DNA of 64,000 bases from Castellaniella sp034674885 (GTDB lineage Bacteria; Pseudomonadota; Gammaproteobacteria; Burkholderiales; Burkholderiaceae_B), in contig NZ_JAUCDS010000017.1 of the NCBI RefSeq assembly GCF_034674885.1, positions 4,601 to 68,600 on the forward strand, read 5' to 3'. Positions 1 through 9,650 of the stretch are shown here, piece after piece. Below the pieces are notes generated by a model. That model did not search any database. It was not told the DNA's origin and was given only the letters and a program-made list of their open reading frames with translations. The translations under genes and the position numbers were made by a program. Position 1 is the stretch's first letter. Every line of letters starts with the position of its first letter.

Positions 1-1319
1 GCATTTCGCTGCTGGTCGCCCTGTTCGTCGGCGGCACCTCGGGCGGCCTGATTTCCGCCATCCTGCTGAAAATTCCCGGCACGCCATCGTCCATCGCCAC
101 GACCTTCGACGGCGGCCCGATGATGGAAAAGGGCGAAGCGGTCAAAGCGCTGGGCGCCGGCATCGTGTTTTCCTTCATCGGCACGATCCTCAGCATCGCG
201 GCGCTGATCTTCATCGCTCCGACACTGGCCAAGGTCGCCCTGCGATTCGGGCCGCATGAATACTTCGCCATCGCCGTCTTTTCCCTGACCCTGATCGCCA
301 CGCTGGCCAGCGGCTCGATGATCAAGGGGATTTTCTCCGGCGTCGTGGGCTTTGCCTTTGCCACGGTGGGGATCGCGCCCGTCGATGCCGTCACCCGCTA
401 CACCTTCGGCTACGCGGACCTGAACGGCGGCTTCCAGATCCTGACGGTGCTGATCGGCCTGTTCGCGGTGTCCGAGATCATCAAGGTCGCCGAAACCGTC
501 AAGCACGAGCAAAAAGCGGATATCGGCACGGTCAGCATGAAGAACGTCAAGGGCTTCGGCTTTTCGCTGCAGGAGTTCTTCGGCCAGGGGTGGAACTGCA
601 TCCGCTCGGCCCTCATCGGCACCGGCATCGGCATCCTGCCCGGCATCGGCGGCGGCACGTCGAACATCGTGTCCTACATCGTCGCCAAGAATCGATCCAA
701 GCACCCGGAGAAATTCGGCACCGGCATCCTGGATGGCGTGGTGGCCTCGGAAACCGCGAACAATGCATCCATCGGCGGCGCCATGGTGCCGTTGCTGACC
801 CTGGGCATCCCGGGCGATGCAGTGACCGCCGTCATGCTGGGCGGCTTCATGATCCAGGGCATCCAGCCGGGGCCGCTGCTGTTCGTCTCCCAGGGAGCCC
901 TGGTCTACACGATTTTCGTGGCGCTGGTGCTATCCACCGTGATGATGCTGGTGTGCGAATTCTACGGTCTGCGCATCTTCATCAAGCTGCTGGCCATCCC
1001 CAAACACATCCTGCTGCCGATCATCCTGGTGCTGTGCGTGGTGGGGGCATTCGGCCTGGGCAACAGCATGTTCGACGTCTGGACCATCCTGCTGTTCGGC
1101 CTGATCGGCTACGGCTTCCTGAAAGTCGGCATCAGCCTGCCGCCCTTCATCATCGGCTTCATCCTGGGGCCCATGGCGGAAACCAATCTGCGCCGGGGCC
1201 TGCAATTGTCGGACGGCAATTTCACCGGGTTCCTGACCAACCCGATCTCGGCCGTATTCCTGGCCCTGTCGCTGGCTTCGATCCTCTGGAGCCTGCACCA
1301 GGCCAGGAAACCGCGCTGA
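1..1319 (+). CDS. tctA: TctA-family tripartite tricarboxylate transporter large permease (5' partial)
   Basis: Large membrane subunit of a tripartite tricarboxylate transporter, which imports citrate-like or other carboxylates with a periplasmic TctC protein and small TctB subunit. The reading frame is open from the window edge (codons start at position 3), so the N-terminus is missing; about 439 residues are visible against a usual ~500. The first visible residues carry the family signature GGxxGGL...AILLKIPGTP, followed by a second GIGILPGIGGGTSN loop and many hydrophobic helices. The ATG at 120 is internal, not the start. No TctB or TctC lies downstream, so partners must be upstream. Substrate cannot be read from sequence. 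Confidence 0.93.
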   Translation, partial: ISLLVALFVGGTSGGLISAILLKIPGTPSSIATTFDGGPMMEKGEAVKALGAGIVFSFIGTILSIAALIFIAPTLAKVALRFGPHEYFAIAVFSLTLIATLASGSMIKGIFSGVVGFAFATVGIAPVDAVTRYTFGYADLNGGFQILTVLIGLFAVSEIIKVAETVKHEQKADIGTVSMKNVKGFGFSLQEFFGQGWNCIRSALIGTGIGILPGIGGGTSNIVSYIVAKNRSKHPEKFGTGILDGVVASETANNASIGGAMVPLLTLGIPGDAVTAVMLGGFMIQGIQPGPLLFVSQGALVYTIFVALVLSTVMMLVCEFYGLRIFIKLLAIPKHILLPIILVLCVVGAFGLGNSMFDVWTILLFGLIGYGFLKVGISLPPFIIGFILGPMAETNLRRGLQLSDGNFTGFLTNPISAVFLALSLASILWSLHQARKPR

Positions 1320-1675
1320 CGGCAAGCGGGGTGCCGCCTTGCGGCAGCGCCCCGCTCGGCCGCCGCGCCCGCGACCGGCCCCACAGACGATGTCATACAA
1401 CGAACTCGACACCTCATTCTGGGCAATCAGAGCATATTAGGGAATGTACTAATATGCTGCGGATAATGAAACATATCTTTGATAATCAATCAGTTACAAA
1501 GAAAATAAAAACGATCTTCCGATCGATCAGTGCACAGTCAGGAAAATCTACTATTCCAACGCCAATCTAAGTTATATGATGACTTATAAGGAAGGATTCA
1601 CCCCGAATGTCAGAAATCCATCTGTTTTCCTGCAACCGCCTCCTTCCGCGCACAGGTGAACACCAAGGAGACACA
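1320..1675. promoter_or_regulatory. Intergenic regulatory region with dyads, upstream of ABC importer operon
   Basis: About 355 bases without a convincing gene, turning abruptly AT-rich from about 1430 to 1600. It contains a perfect 10-bp inverted repeat (1431-1440 with 1449-1458, 8-base loop), which could be an operator or a weak terminator for tctA. It also has an imperfect palindrome at 1569-1585 (core GTTATATGATG from 1571) and a related element at 1391-1401 read on the minus strand (GTTGTATGACA). The same motif recurs at 8030-8040 before the semialdehyde dehydrogenase. An AAGGAG ribosome binding site precedes the ATG at 1676; the alternative in-frame ATG at 1607 would add 23 residues ahead of the signal peptide and is less likely. 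Confidence 0.55.
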
Positions 1676-2848
1676 ATGAAAGGCAATCAACAAACCGTGC
1701 GGCCGCTGCGATTCCACACGCTGGCGGGCGCACTGGCTCTGGCCTGCGCCGCCGCTTCGGTACAGGCCGCCCCCGTCGCGCTGAACATCGTGGACGTGGC
1801 CGGGAACCTGGCCGTCACCCAGAAGGCGCTGGAATCCTTCCGCGACCAGAACCCGGACCTGGTGTCCAGCATGACCTTCACCAACGCGCCGGCGCCGCAG
1901 ATCCCGGGCAAGATCAAGGCCATGCAAAAGGCCAACCGCGCGGACATCGACCTGGTGCTGACCGGCACCGACGCCCTGGCCGCCGGCATCGAACAGGACC
2001 TGTGGGTCAAATTGCTGCCTGACCACCAGGACAAATTCAAGGACATCCTGACCCAATACCACCGCAACGCCGCCCGCATGCAGGAACTGGCCAAAGGCTA
2101 CGGCCTGGAAGTCAGCTTCATGCAATCGGGCCCGCTGCTCGAATACAACCCGGAAAAGGTCAAGAATCCGCCCAAGACCCCGGCCCAACTGCTGGACTGG
2201 TGCAAGGCCAATCCGGGCCAATTCCTGTACGCCCGCCCGGCCAATTCCGGCCCGGGCCGCACTTTCCTGATGGGCCTGCCCTATCTGCTGGGCGACAAAG
2301 ATCCCTACGATCCGATCAAGGGCTGGGACAACACCTGGAAATTCCTGAAGGAACTGAACGAATGCGTGCCCTACTACCCGGGCGGCACCTCGGCCATCAT
2401 GAAGGAACTGGGCCAGGGCAGCCGTACCATGACCGTGACCGTGACGGGCTGGGACATCAACCCGCGCGCTCTGGGTATCGTGCCGGCTGACTTCAAGATC
2501 CAGGCCTTCGACAACTTCACCTGGGTCAACGACGCCCACTACATGGTCATCCCCAAGGGCGTATCCAAGGAAAAGCAGGAAGTCCTGTTCAAGCTGATGG
2601 ACTTCATGATGCAGCCCAAGCAGCAGGCCATGACCTACGACACGGGCTACTTCTACCCCGGCCCTGCCATCCGTGACGTGCCGCTGTCGGCCGCCCCGAA
2701 GGAAAGCCAGGAAGTCATCGAGAAATACGGCCGGCCCGAATACGCCGAGCTGACGGCCCGCCGCCCCAGCGCCGTGCCGCTGGACGCCAAGGCCATGGTG
2801 GAAGCCTTCCACAAATGGGATACCGACATCGGTGCCCTGAAGAAGTAA
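1676..2848 (+). CDS. ABC transporter periplasmic solute-binding protein (PotD-like, family 1)
   Basis: Extracellular solute-binding protein that delivers substrate to the permeases encoded just downstream. The 390-residue product starts with a Sec signal peptide (hydrophobic core LAGALALACAAASVQA, cleavage near AQA/APV-like boundary) and has the general fold-level pattern of family 1 binding proteins. Start at 1676 chosen because AAGGAG sits 6 to 11 bases before it. It is followed by an ATPase and two permeases with the PotA-PotB-PotC arrangement. The substrate is not spermidine by context: neighbours degrade hexaric acids, so a sugar acid or related polyol acid is my inference. Confidence 0.85.
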   Translation: MKGNQQTVRPLRFHTLAGALALACAAASVQAAPVALNIVDVAGNLAVTQKALESFRDQNPDLVSSMTFTNAPAPQIPGKIKAMQKANRADIDLVLTGTDALAAGIEQDLWVKLLPDHQDKFKDILTQYHRNAARMQELAKGYGLEVSFMQSGPLLEYNPEKVKNPPKTPAQLLDWCKANPGQFLYARPANSGPGRTFLMGLPYLLGDKDPYDPIKGWDNTWKFLKELNECVPYYPGGTSAIMKELGQGSRTMTVTVTGWDINPRALGIVPADFKIQAFDNFTWVNDAHYMVIPKGVSKEKQEVLFKLMDFMMQPKQQAMTYDTGYFYPGPAIRDVPLSAAPKESQEVIEKYGRPEYAELTARRPSAVPLDAKAMVEAFHKWDTDIGALKK

Positions 2849-2921
2849 TCCCTGCCTGACGATGACCCGCCCGCATGCCCTTCGGGGCGCGGGCGGCCTG
2901 TATCTCCCTGGATTTTGCAAT

Positions 2922-3997
<1,076 letters not shown>

Positions 3998-4001
<4 letters not shown>

Positions 4002-4873
4002 GCACCGCCGACCTGGCCATGGCCCCCCGGGGCGACCGCCGAGGCTGGCTGGCCGCCCCCGCCGTGGTGGTGCTGCTGGCGCTGTTCGTCTACCCCTTTC
4101 TCTATGGGGTGGTGATTTCCTTCGAGCCCATGGACGGCGGCAGCATCTGGACCAACTACATCCATTTCTTCACGACGTCGACCGAATTCGGCACGCTCTG
4201 GACGACTTTCAAGCTGGCCGCGCCCGCCACCCTGATCAATATCGGCATGGCGGTGCCGGTGGCGTTTTCCCTGCGCCGCAACAGCCGCAAGCAACGCATC
4301 GTCACCACCATCCTGGTGATCCCCATCACCCTGGGCACGGTGCTGATCGCCGATGGCATGCTGACGTTCTACAGCCCGGTGGGCTGGTTCTCGCAATTCG
4401 TCCAGGGCCTGCACCTGTACACCCAGGAAGTCCGCCTGACCCACAACTACTGGGGCGTGCTGATTTCCCTGGTGATTTCCGACTTTCCCTTTGTCTTCCT
4501 GCTGACCCTGTCATACATCTCGGGCATCGATCCGACACTGGCCAAGGCTGCCGGCACGCTGGGCGCCAACTCCTGGCAGCAGTTCCGCCTGATCTATCTG
4601 CCCCTGCTGGTGCCGGGGCTGAGCATGGCGGCCGCCCTGTCCTTCGTGCAGACGTTCGCCGTGTTTCCATCCGCCATCCTGCTGGGGGCGCCCGCAGGTC
4701 CGACCCGGGTGATCTCCATCGCGGCCTACGAGGCGGCCTTTGAACAATACGACTACGGCATGGCGTCGGCCATTGCCATCGTCATGGGATTCGCGCAGCT
4801 GCTGATCGTCTGCGCGATCTTCGCATTCCGGCGGGCCTTCTATACCGGCCCGGCCACCAGCGGCAAGGGGTGA
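3998..4873 (+). CDS. ABC transporter permease (PotB-like)
   Basis: Inner-membrane permease, 291 residues, with about six hydrophobic segments and the binding-protein-dependent transport motif near EAA-G (region around PTLAKAAGTLGANSWQQF). It pairs with the second permease downstream to form the translocation pore. It starts inside the stop codon of the ATPase gene and ends in an overlap with the next permease, so the four genes from 1676 to 5745 form one operon. Confidence 0.9.
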
Positions 4874-5745
4874 CACACATGCAATCCACACCACACACAG
4901 CGGCCGGACACCCGCGAAACTGGGGCTGGCTCTGGCGCGCCACGGTCTGGACGGTCATGGGATTCTTCCTGCTGAACGTTGTCTTCATGATCCTCACCGT
5001 GATGGTCAATTCCGTGGCCACCCGCTGGTTCGGCACCCTGCTGCCCGAGGGCTTCACGCTGGGCTGGTACGGCCGCGCCTGGGATGAATTTCAGCTGGCC
5101 CACATCCTGGTGGTCACGCTGGAAGTCGTCGCCACGGTCGTCGTGCTGGCCATCGCCCTGGGGGTCCCGGCCGCCTATGCGCTGGCGCGTGCCCGCTTCC
5201 CCGGCAAGAAACTGGTGATGCTGCTGATCATCATCCCCATGCTGGTGCCGCCTGTCACTTACGGGATCCCGATGGCCACGGCCATGTACCAGGTCGGCGT
5301 GGGCGGCACGCTGGCTGGCGTCATCCTGTCCAACCTGGTGCCGGCGCTGCCCTTCGTGATCCTGGTCATGACGCCGTTCATCGAACAGATCGACCCTGGC
5401 CTGGAATCCGCCGCCCGCATCTTCGGCGCCAACACCTTCCAGTATTTCCGCCACGTGCTGGCCCCGCTGCTGGTGCCGGGCATGCTGGCGGCCGGCCTGC
5501 TGGTGCTGGTGCGCACCATCAGCCTGTTCGAACTGACCTTCTTCACCGCCGGGCCGGATTCCCAGACCCTGGTGGTGGCGCTGTACTACGCGGTGTTCTC
5601 GACCGGGGTGCGGGCGCCGCAGGCCATCGATGCCATGGCCATGATCTACATGGCCATCACCATGGTCTGGGTGCTGATCGCCCTGCGCTTCGTCAGCCCG
5701 ACCCAGCTGGTCAGCCGGGTCAAGGAAGCCCCGCGCGAGGCCTGA
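4870..5745 (+). CDS. ABC transporter permease (PotC-like)
   Basis: Second inner-membrane permease of the importer, about 288-291 residues, six predicted membrane helices and the EAA-type loop (LESAARIFGANTFQYFRHV). The GTG at 4870 overlaps the upstream TGA; an ATG at 4879 is an equally possible start and would drop three residues. It is the last transport gene of the operon; the aldose-epimerase-like gene begins 15 bases after its stop and is probably co-transcribed. Confidence 0.9.
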   Translation: MTHMQSTPHTAAGHPRNWGWLWRATVWTVMGFFLLNVVFMILTVMVNSVATRWFGTLLPEGFTLGWYGRAWDEFQLAHILVVTLEVVATVVVLAIALGVPAAYALARARFPGKKLVMLLIIIPMLVPPVTYGIPMATAMYQVGVGGTLAGVILSNLVPALPFVILVMTPFIEQIDPGLESAARIFGANTFQYFRHVLAPLLVPGMLAAGLLVLVRTISLFELTFFTAGPDSQTLVVALYYAVFSTGVRAPQAIDAMAMIYMAITMVWVLIALRFVSPTQLVSRVKEAPREA

Positions 5746-5760
5746 TCGGGACATCCGGAC

Positions 5761-6654
5761 ATGATGACTGCCCGCATGGATGCTACTGCGCAGCGATGCC
5801 TGACCTTGACTCGGGGGCCGCATCGGCTGCGGGTGGGGCCCGCCGCTGGCGGCCGGATCCTCAGCTGGACCAGCGACCTGCCCGACGGCCCCCAGGACTG
5901 GCTGGTGCCGATTCAGGCCCAGGAATGGCCGGCGCACGAATGGCCCAAAGGCGGCCTGTTCCCCCTGGTGCCGTTTTCCAACCGGATCCGCAACGCCCGC
6001 ATGAACTGGGGGGGCCAGATGATCCGGATCCATCCCCTGACCGGCCAGGCGCACGCGCTGCACGGCCAGGCGCAACGCATGGTCTGGGACGTGCTGGACG
6101 CGACCGACCATCGGGCCGTCCTGGGCACGCGCCTGCCCGCCGGGGAAGACGGCTGGCCCTGGGCCTGGTCGCTGCGACAGACGATCCATCTATCGGCAGA
6201 CGGAGTGCTGGACGTCGAACTCGCGCTGACGAACGAAGACACGCAACCCATGCCGGCCGGCCTGGGTCTGCATCCCTATTTCACCGCCGATGCCGTCCAT
6301 GCCTTCGCCAGCAAGGACTGGGCGCACGAGCAGGAGCTGGCCCTGTTCCCCCGCCCCAACCGCCAGACGCGCTGGCAGCGCACCGACAGCACCTGGACGA
6401 GCTTTCTGTCCGGCTGGACGGGCCGCGCCGACATCACCTGGTCCAGCGGGCCAGGATTGACCCTGCAGGCCCGAGGCCCGCTGGATCATCTGGTGCTGCA
6501 CTGCAATGCCGGCCGCTATCTGTGCGTGGAGCCCGCCACCCACGTCTGCGACGCCGTGAACCTGGCTGCCTCCGGCATCCAGGGCACCGGCCTGCGGACA
6601 CTGGCGCCGGGCGGCACGCTGAGCGTCGGCATGACGCTCAGCATCCGGACTTGA
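5761..6654 (+). CDS. Aldose 1-epimerase family protein
   Basis: Galactose-mutarotase-fold protein of 297 residues. Family features include the N-terminal strand pattern, the FPLVPFSNRIRNARM segment (substrate-contacting Asn-Arg of mutarotases), GLHPYF with the conserved histidine, and a C-terminal CVEPATHVCDA segment containing the conserved glutamate. It would interconvert anomers of an aldose or a related sugar acid lactone/hemiacetal. It lies 15 bases after the ABC permease and abuts the convergent talarate/galactarate dehydratase gene, supporting a role in sugar-acid use. Exact substrate unknown; several nearby ATG codons (5761, 5764, 5776) are possible starts. Confidence 0.85.
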   Translation: MMTARMDATAQRCLTLTRGPHRLRVGPAAGGRILSWTSDLPDGPQDWLVPIQAQEWPAHEWPKGGLFPLVPFSNRIRNARMNWGGQMIRIHPLTGQAHALHGQAQRMVWDVLDATDHRAVLGTRLPAGEDGWPWAWSLRQTIHLSADGVLDVELALTNEDTQPMPAGLGLHPYFTADAVHAFASKDWAHEQELALFPRPNRQTRWQRTDSTWTSFLSGWTGRADITWSSGPGLTLQARGPLDHLVLHCNAGRYLCVEPATHVCDAVNLAASGIQGTGLRTLAPGGTLSVGMTLSIRT

Positions 6655-7845
6655 TCAAGGCTGCTTGCCGCATTCCGCCGTTTCGGTCGTCCAGGCCCGC
6701 GCCTGCTCGCTGAGCGTGAAGCCCAGGCCCGGGCGATCGGGCACGTCCATGCGGCCGTTTCTCATGATCAGACGTTCATTGAACAGGGGTTCCAGCCATT
6801 CGAAGTGTTCCAGCCAGGGCTCGCGGGGGTAAGCCGCCGCCAGGTGCAGGTGGATTTCCATGGCGAAGTGCGGTGCCATGCTCAGGCCATGGTAGTCGGC
6901 CAGCTGCATGATCTTCAGGAATTGAGTGATGCCGCCCACGCGGGGCGCGTCAGGCTGGAAGAAGTCGGACGCATGGGCTTCGATCAGTTCCGCGTGTTCG
7001 CGAAAGCTGGTCAGCATCTCGCCGGTGGCGATCGGCGTATCGAAGGTCGCGGCCAGCGCCGCATGGCCCTGGACGTCGTAGGCGTCCAGCGGTTCCTCGA
7101 TCCAGGTCAGGCCGTACTGTTCCATCACCCGGCACATGCGGGCCGCCGCCATGCGGTCCCACTGCTGGTTGGCATCGACCATCAGGGGGAAGCTGTCGCC
7201 CAGTTTCTTGCGCACGGCATCGACCCGCTGCAGATCGACGGCGTGATCGGGATGGCCGACCTTGATCTTGATGCCGCCGATGCCGCGCGCGCGCGACGCA
7301 TCGACGTTGTCCAGCACCTCGTCCAACGGGGAAGACAGGAAACCGCCCGATGTGTTGTACAGACGGACCGAATCGCGATGCGCACCCAGCAATTTGGCCA
7401 GCGGCAAGCCAGCGCGTTTGGCCTTCATGTCCCACAGGGCGATGTCAAAGGGCGCGATGGCCTGCACCGTCAGGCCGCTGCGCCCGACCGACGCCCCTGC
7501 CCAGCAGAGCCGATCCCAGAGCCTTTGGATATCGCTGGGGTCCTCGCCCAGCAGCGTGGGGGCGATTTCCTTGGCATGGGCATACATGCCGGGGCCGCCG
7601 GCGCGTTTCGAGTAGGCGAAGCCCAGGCCCTCGTGACCGTCGCGGGTGCGGATCTCGCAAAAGATCATGGCGACTTCGGTCAGGGGTTTCTGGCGACCGG
7701 TAAAGACCTTGGCATCGCTGATGGGCGTGGGCAGCGGCAGGAAGGCCAAAGACAGTTTGATCCAGGCGATGCGGTCGCTGCCGCCATCAGAGACGGCAGC
7801 CGCATGCGCCGGTTCGGCAAATGCAGCGGATTCGGGGCGAGACAT
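6655..7845 (-). CDS. L-talarate/galactarate dehydratase (enolase superfamily)
   Basis: Dehydrates galactarate or L-talarate to 5-keto-4-deoxyglucarate, an entry step of hexarate catabolism in the cytosol. The 396-residue protein closely resembles, from memory, the TalrD/GalrD family: catalytic KxK in GIKIKVG (K193, K195), metal ligands D224 (VDANQQW), E250 (IEEPL) and E276 (TGEML), and the catalytic histidine H326 (APHFAMEIH). The TGRQKP and YSKRAGG loops are also characteristic. It is transcribed divergently from the semialdehyde dehydrogenase/glucarate dehydratase operon across an operator-like palindrome, so co-regulation by a hexarate-responsive regulator is likely. No such regulator gene is in the window. 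Confidence 0.92.
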   Translation of the reverse strand: MSRPESAAFAEPAHAAAVSDGGSDRIAWIKLSLAFLPLPTPISDAKVFTGRQKPLTEVAMIFCEIRTRDGHEGLGFAYSKRAGGPGMYAHAKEIAPTLLGEDPSDIQRLWDRLCWAGASVGRSGLTVQAIAPFDIALWDMKAKRAGLPLAKLLGAHRDSVRLYNTSGGFLSSPLDEVLDNVDASRARGIGGIKIKVGHPDHAVDLQRVDAVRKKLGDSFPLMVDANQQWDRMAAARMCRVMEQYGLTWIEEPLDAYDVQGHAALAATFDTPIATGEMLTSFREHAELIEAHASDFFQPDAPRVGGITQFLKIMQLADYHGLSMAPHFAMEIHLHLAAAYPREPWLEHFEWLEPLFNERLIMRNGRMDVPDRPGLGFTLSEQARAWTTETAECGKQP

Positions 7846-8078
7846 GGGGGCAATCCTTTTGAAAGCAAAACGTCAAAACAGGAACACAGCCCGCCCCGGA
7901 GCGACCCGGACAGACCGGAATAAACAACAACAGATACTATCTCTTTTCACAAAGAAAAATCAGCCTGAAAATCATCCGCACCGCAAGCAAGATGCGCCTA
8001 TCACGGATATTTCCTTTTCCTCATGATGAGTTGTATGATAACTTACTTGTGAAAATTTTCCACCCCGGAGGTTCCCCT
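7846..8078. promoter_or_regulatory. Divergent promoter region with palindromic operator-like site
   Basis: The region separates talarate/galactarate dehydratase (leftward) from the semialdehyde dehydrogenase operon (rightward). An imperfect palindrome at 8028-8044 (core GTTGTATGATA from 8030) matches the element at 1569-1585 upstream of the ABC importer. The half-site spacing (GT...AC pairs) is of the type bound by GntR/FCD regulators; that assignment is inference. A strong CGGAGG ribosome binding site lies just before the ATG at 8079. Confidence 0.55.
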
Positions 8079-9647
8079 ATGCCCATTACCGGCATGCAGC
8101 TCATCGGCCGCCAGGACATTGCTGGCACCGGCCCCGCTTTCCAGGCTATCAACCCCGCCGATGGCCAGCCCATTTCCCCAGCATGGCAAGGCGCCGACGC
8201 ACGGCAGGTGGATCAGGCCGTCCAACTGGCGACGGCCGCCCTCGCCTCCTATCGGGAAACCGCGCTGGAACAGCGGGCCGCGTTTCTGGAAGCCATCGGC
8301 CAGGCCATCCTGGATCTGGGCGACGAACTGATCGAACGCGCTATGCTGGAAACCGGCCTGCCTCGCCCACGCCTGGAGGGCGAGCGCGGCCGCACCGTCA
8401 ACCAGCTGCGGCTGTTTGCCCGAGTCGTGCGCGACGGCGACTGGCTGGACGCCCGCATCGACCACGCTCTGCCGGACCGCAAACCCGCCCCGCGCAGCGA
8501 CCTGCGCATGCGCCAGATTCCGCTGGGACCGGTGGCGATCTTCGGGTCCAGCAATTTCCCGCTGGCCTTTTCCGTGGCCGGAGGCGACACGGCATCCGCC
8601 CTGGCAGCCGGCGCTCCGGTGGTGGTGAAGGCCCACCCGGCCCACCCCGGCACCTCCGAACTGGTGGGCCAGGCCATCCGCAACGCCGTGCGGCACTGCA
8701 GCCTGCACGAGGGCGTGTTTTCCCTGCTGGCCGGCCCGGATATCGACCTGGGGCTGGCGCTGGTCCGCCACCCCGGCATCCAGGCGGTGGGCTTCACCGG
8801 ATCACGCCAGGGCGGCATCGCCCTGATGCAGGCCGCCGCGCAACGTCCCGTGCCCATTCCCGTCTACGCGGAAATGAGCAGCACCAACCCTGTCTACCTG
8901 CTGCCTGGCGCGCTGGCGGCTCGCGCCGATGCGCTGGCGGACCAGTTCTCCGTCTCGCTGCTGGGCAGTGCCGGTCAGCTCTGCACCAACCCCGGCCTGG
9001 TGATCGCGCTGGACAGCCCCGATCTGGACCGCTTCATCGCCCGCGCCACCCAGAACATCCAGGCAGCCCCGGCCGCCACCATGCTGACCACCGGCATCGC
9101 CCGGAACTACGAACAGGGCGTGCGACGCCTGCTGGATCACCCGGACATCCAGCCGCTGGCGCGCGGCCTGGCCGACGATGCACCTGCCCCGTGCCAGGCC
9201 AACCTGGCCATCACCACGGCACGCGGCTTTCTGGCTGACCCCGATCGCCTGGGTGCAGAGATTTTCGGCGCCAGTTCGCTGGTCATTCGCTGCGCCGACG
9301 CCGATGAGTTCCAGGCCATCGCTCAGGCCCTGGAAGGCCAGCTGACTGCCACCCTGCACCTGGAACCTGGCGCCGACCACGCGCTGGCCGCCCGCCTGAT
9401 TCCGATCCTGGAACTGAAGGCCGGCCGCATCCTGGCCAACGGGTTCCCGACCGGCGTGGAAGTCTGCGACGCCATGGTACATGGCGGCCCCTACCCGGCG
9501 ACGTCCGACAGTCGCACGACTTCGGTCGGCACGCTGGCGATCCGCCGTTTCCTGCGCCCCGTCTGCTACCAGGATATTCCCGACGCCCTGCTGCCTGCCT
9601 CTCTTCAAGCCGCCAATCCCTGGCACATCACCCGCACCGAGCGCTGA
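8079..9647 (+). CDS. 2,5-dioxovalerate (alpha-ketoglutarate semialdehyde) dehydrogenase
   Basis: NAD(P)-dependent aldehyde dehydrogenase that oxidises 2-oxoglutarate semialdehyde to 2-oxoglutarate, the last step of the hexarate and pentose-acid pathways. The 522-residue product has the aldehyde dehydrogenase catalytic cysteine C302 (GSAGQLCTNPG), the general base E265 (YAEMSSTNPV) and the cofactor loop GFTGSRQGG. The C-terminal AMVHGGPYPATSDSRTTSVG stretch is typical of the KGSADH subgroup rather than SSADH. Start at 8079 chosen for its CGGAGG site; an upstream in-frame ATG at 7992 would translate through the operator. The glucarate dehydratase gene follows after 3 bases. Confidence 0.9.
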   Translation: MPITGMQLIGRQDIAGTGPAFQAINPADGQPISPAWQGADARQVDQAVQLATAALASYRETALEQRAAFLEAIGQAILDLGDELIERAMLETGLPRPRLEGERGRTVNQLRLFARVVRDGDWLDARIDHALPDRKPAPRSDLRMRQIPLGPVAIFGSSNFPLAFSVAGGDTASALAAGAPVVVKAHPAHPGTSELVGQAIRNAVRHCSLHEGVFSLLAGPDIDLGLALVRHPGIQAVGFTGSRQGGIALMQAAAQRPVPIPVYAEMSSTNPVYLLPGALAARADALADQFSVSLLGSAGQLCTNPGLVIALDSPDLDRFIARATQNIQAAPAATMLTTGIARNYEQGVRRLLDHPDIQPLARGLADDAPAPCQANLAITTARGFLADPDRLGAEIFGASSLVIRCADADEFQAIAQALEGQLTATLHLEPGADHALAARLIPILELKAGRILANGFPTGVEVCDAMVHGGPYPATSDSRTTSVGTLAIRRFLRPVCYQDIPDALLPASLQAANPWHITRTER

Positions 9648-9650
9648 ACC

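Noticed and set aside
1607..1675. Upstream in-frame start of the ABC solute-binding protein
   Set aside because: The added 23 residues precede the signal peptide and no ribosome site is visible; AAGGAG points to 1676.
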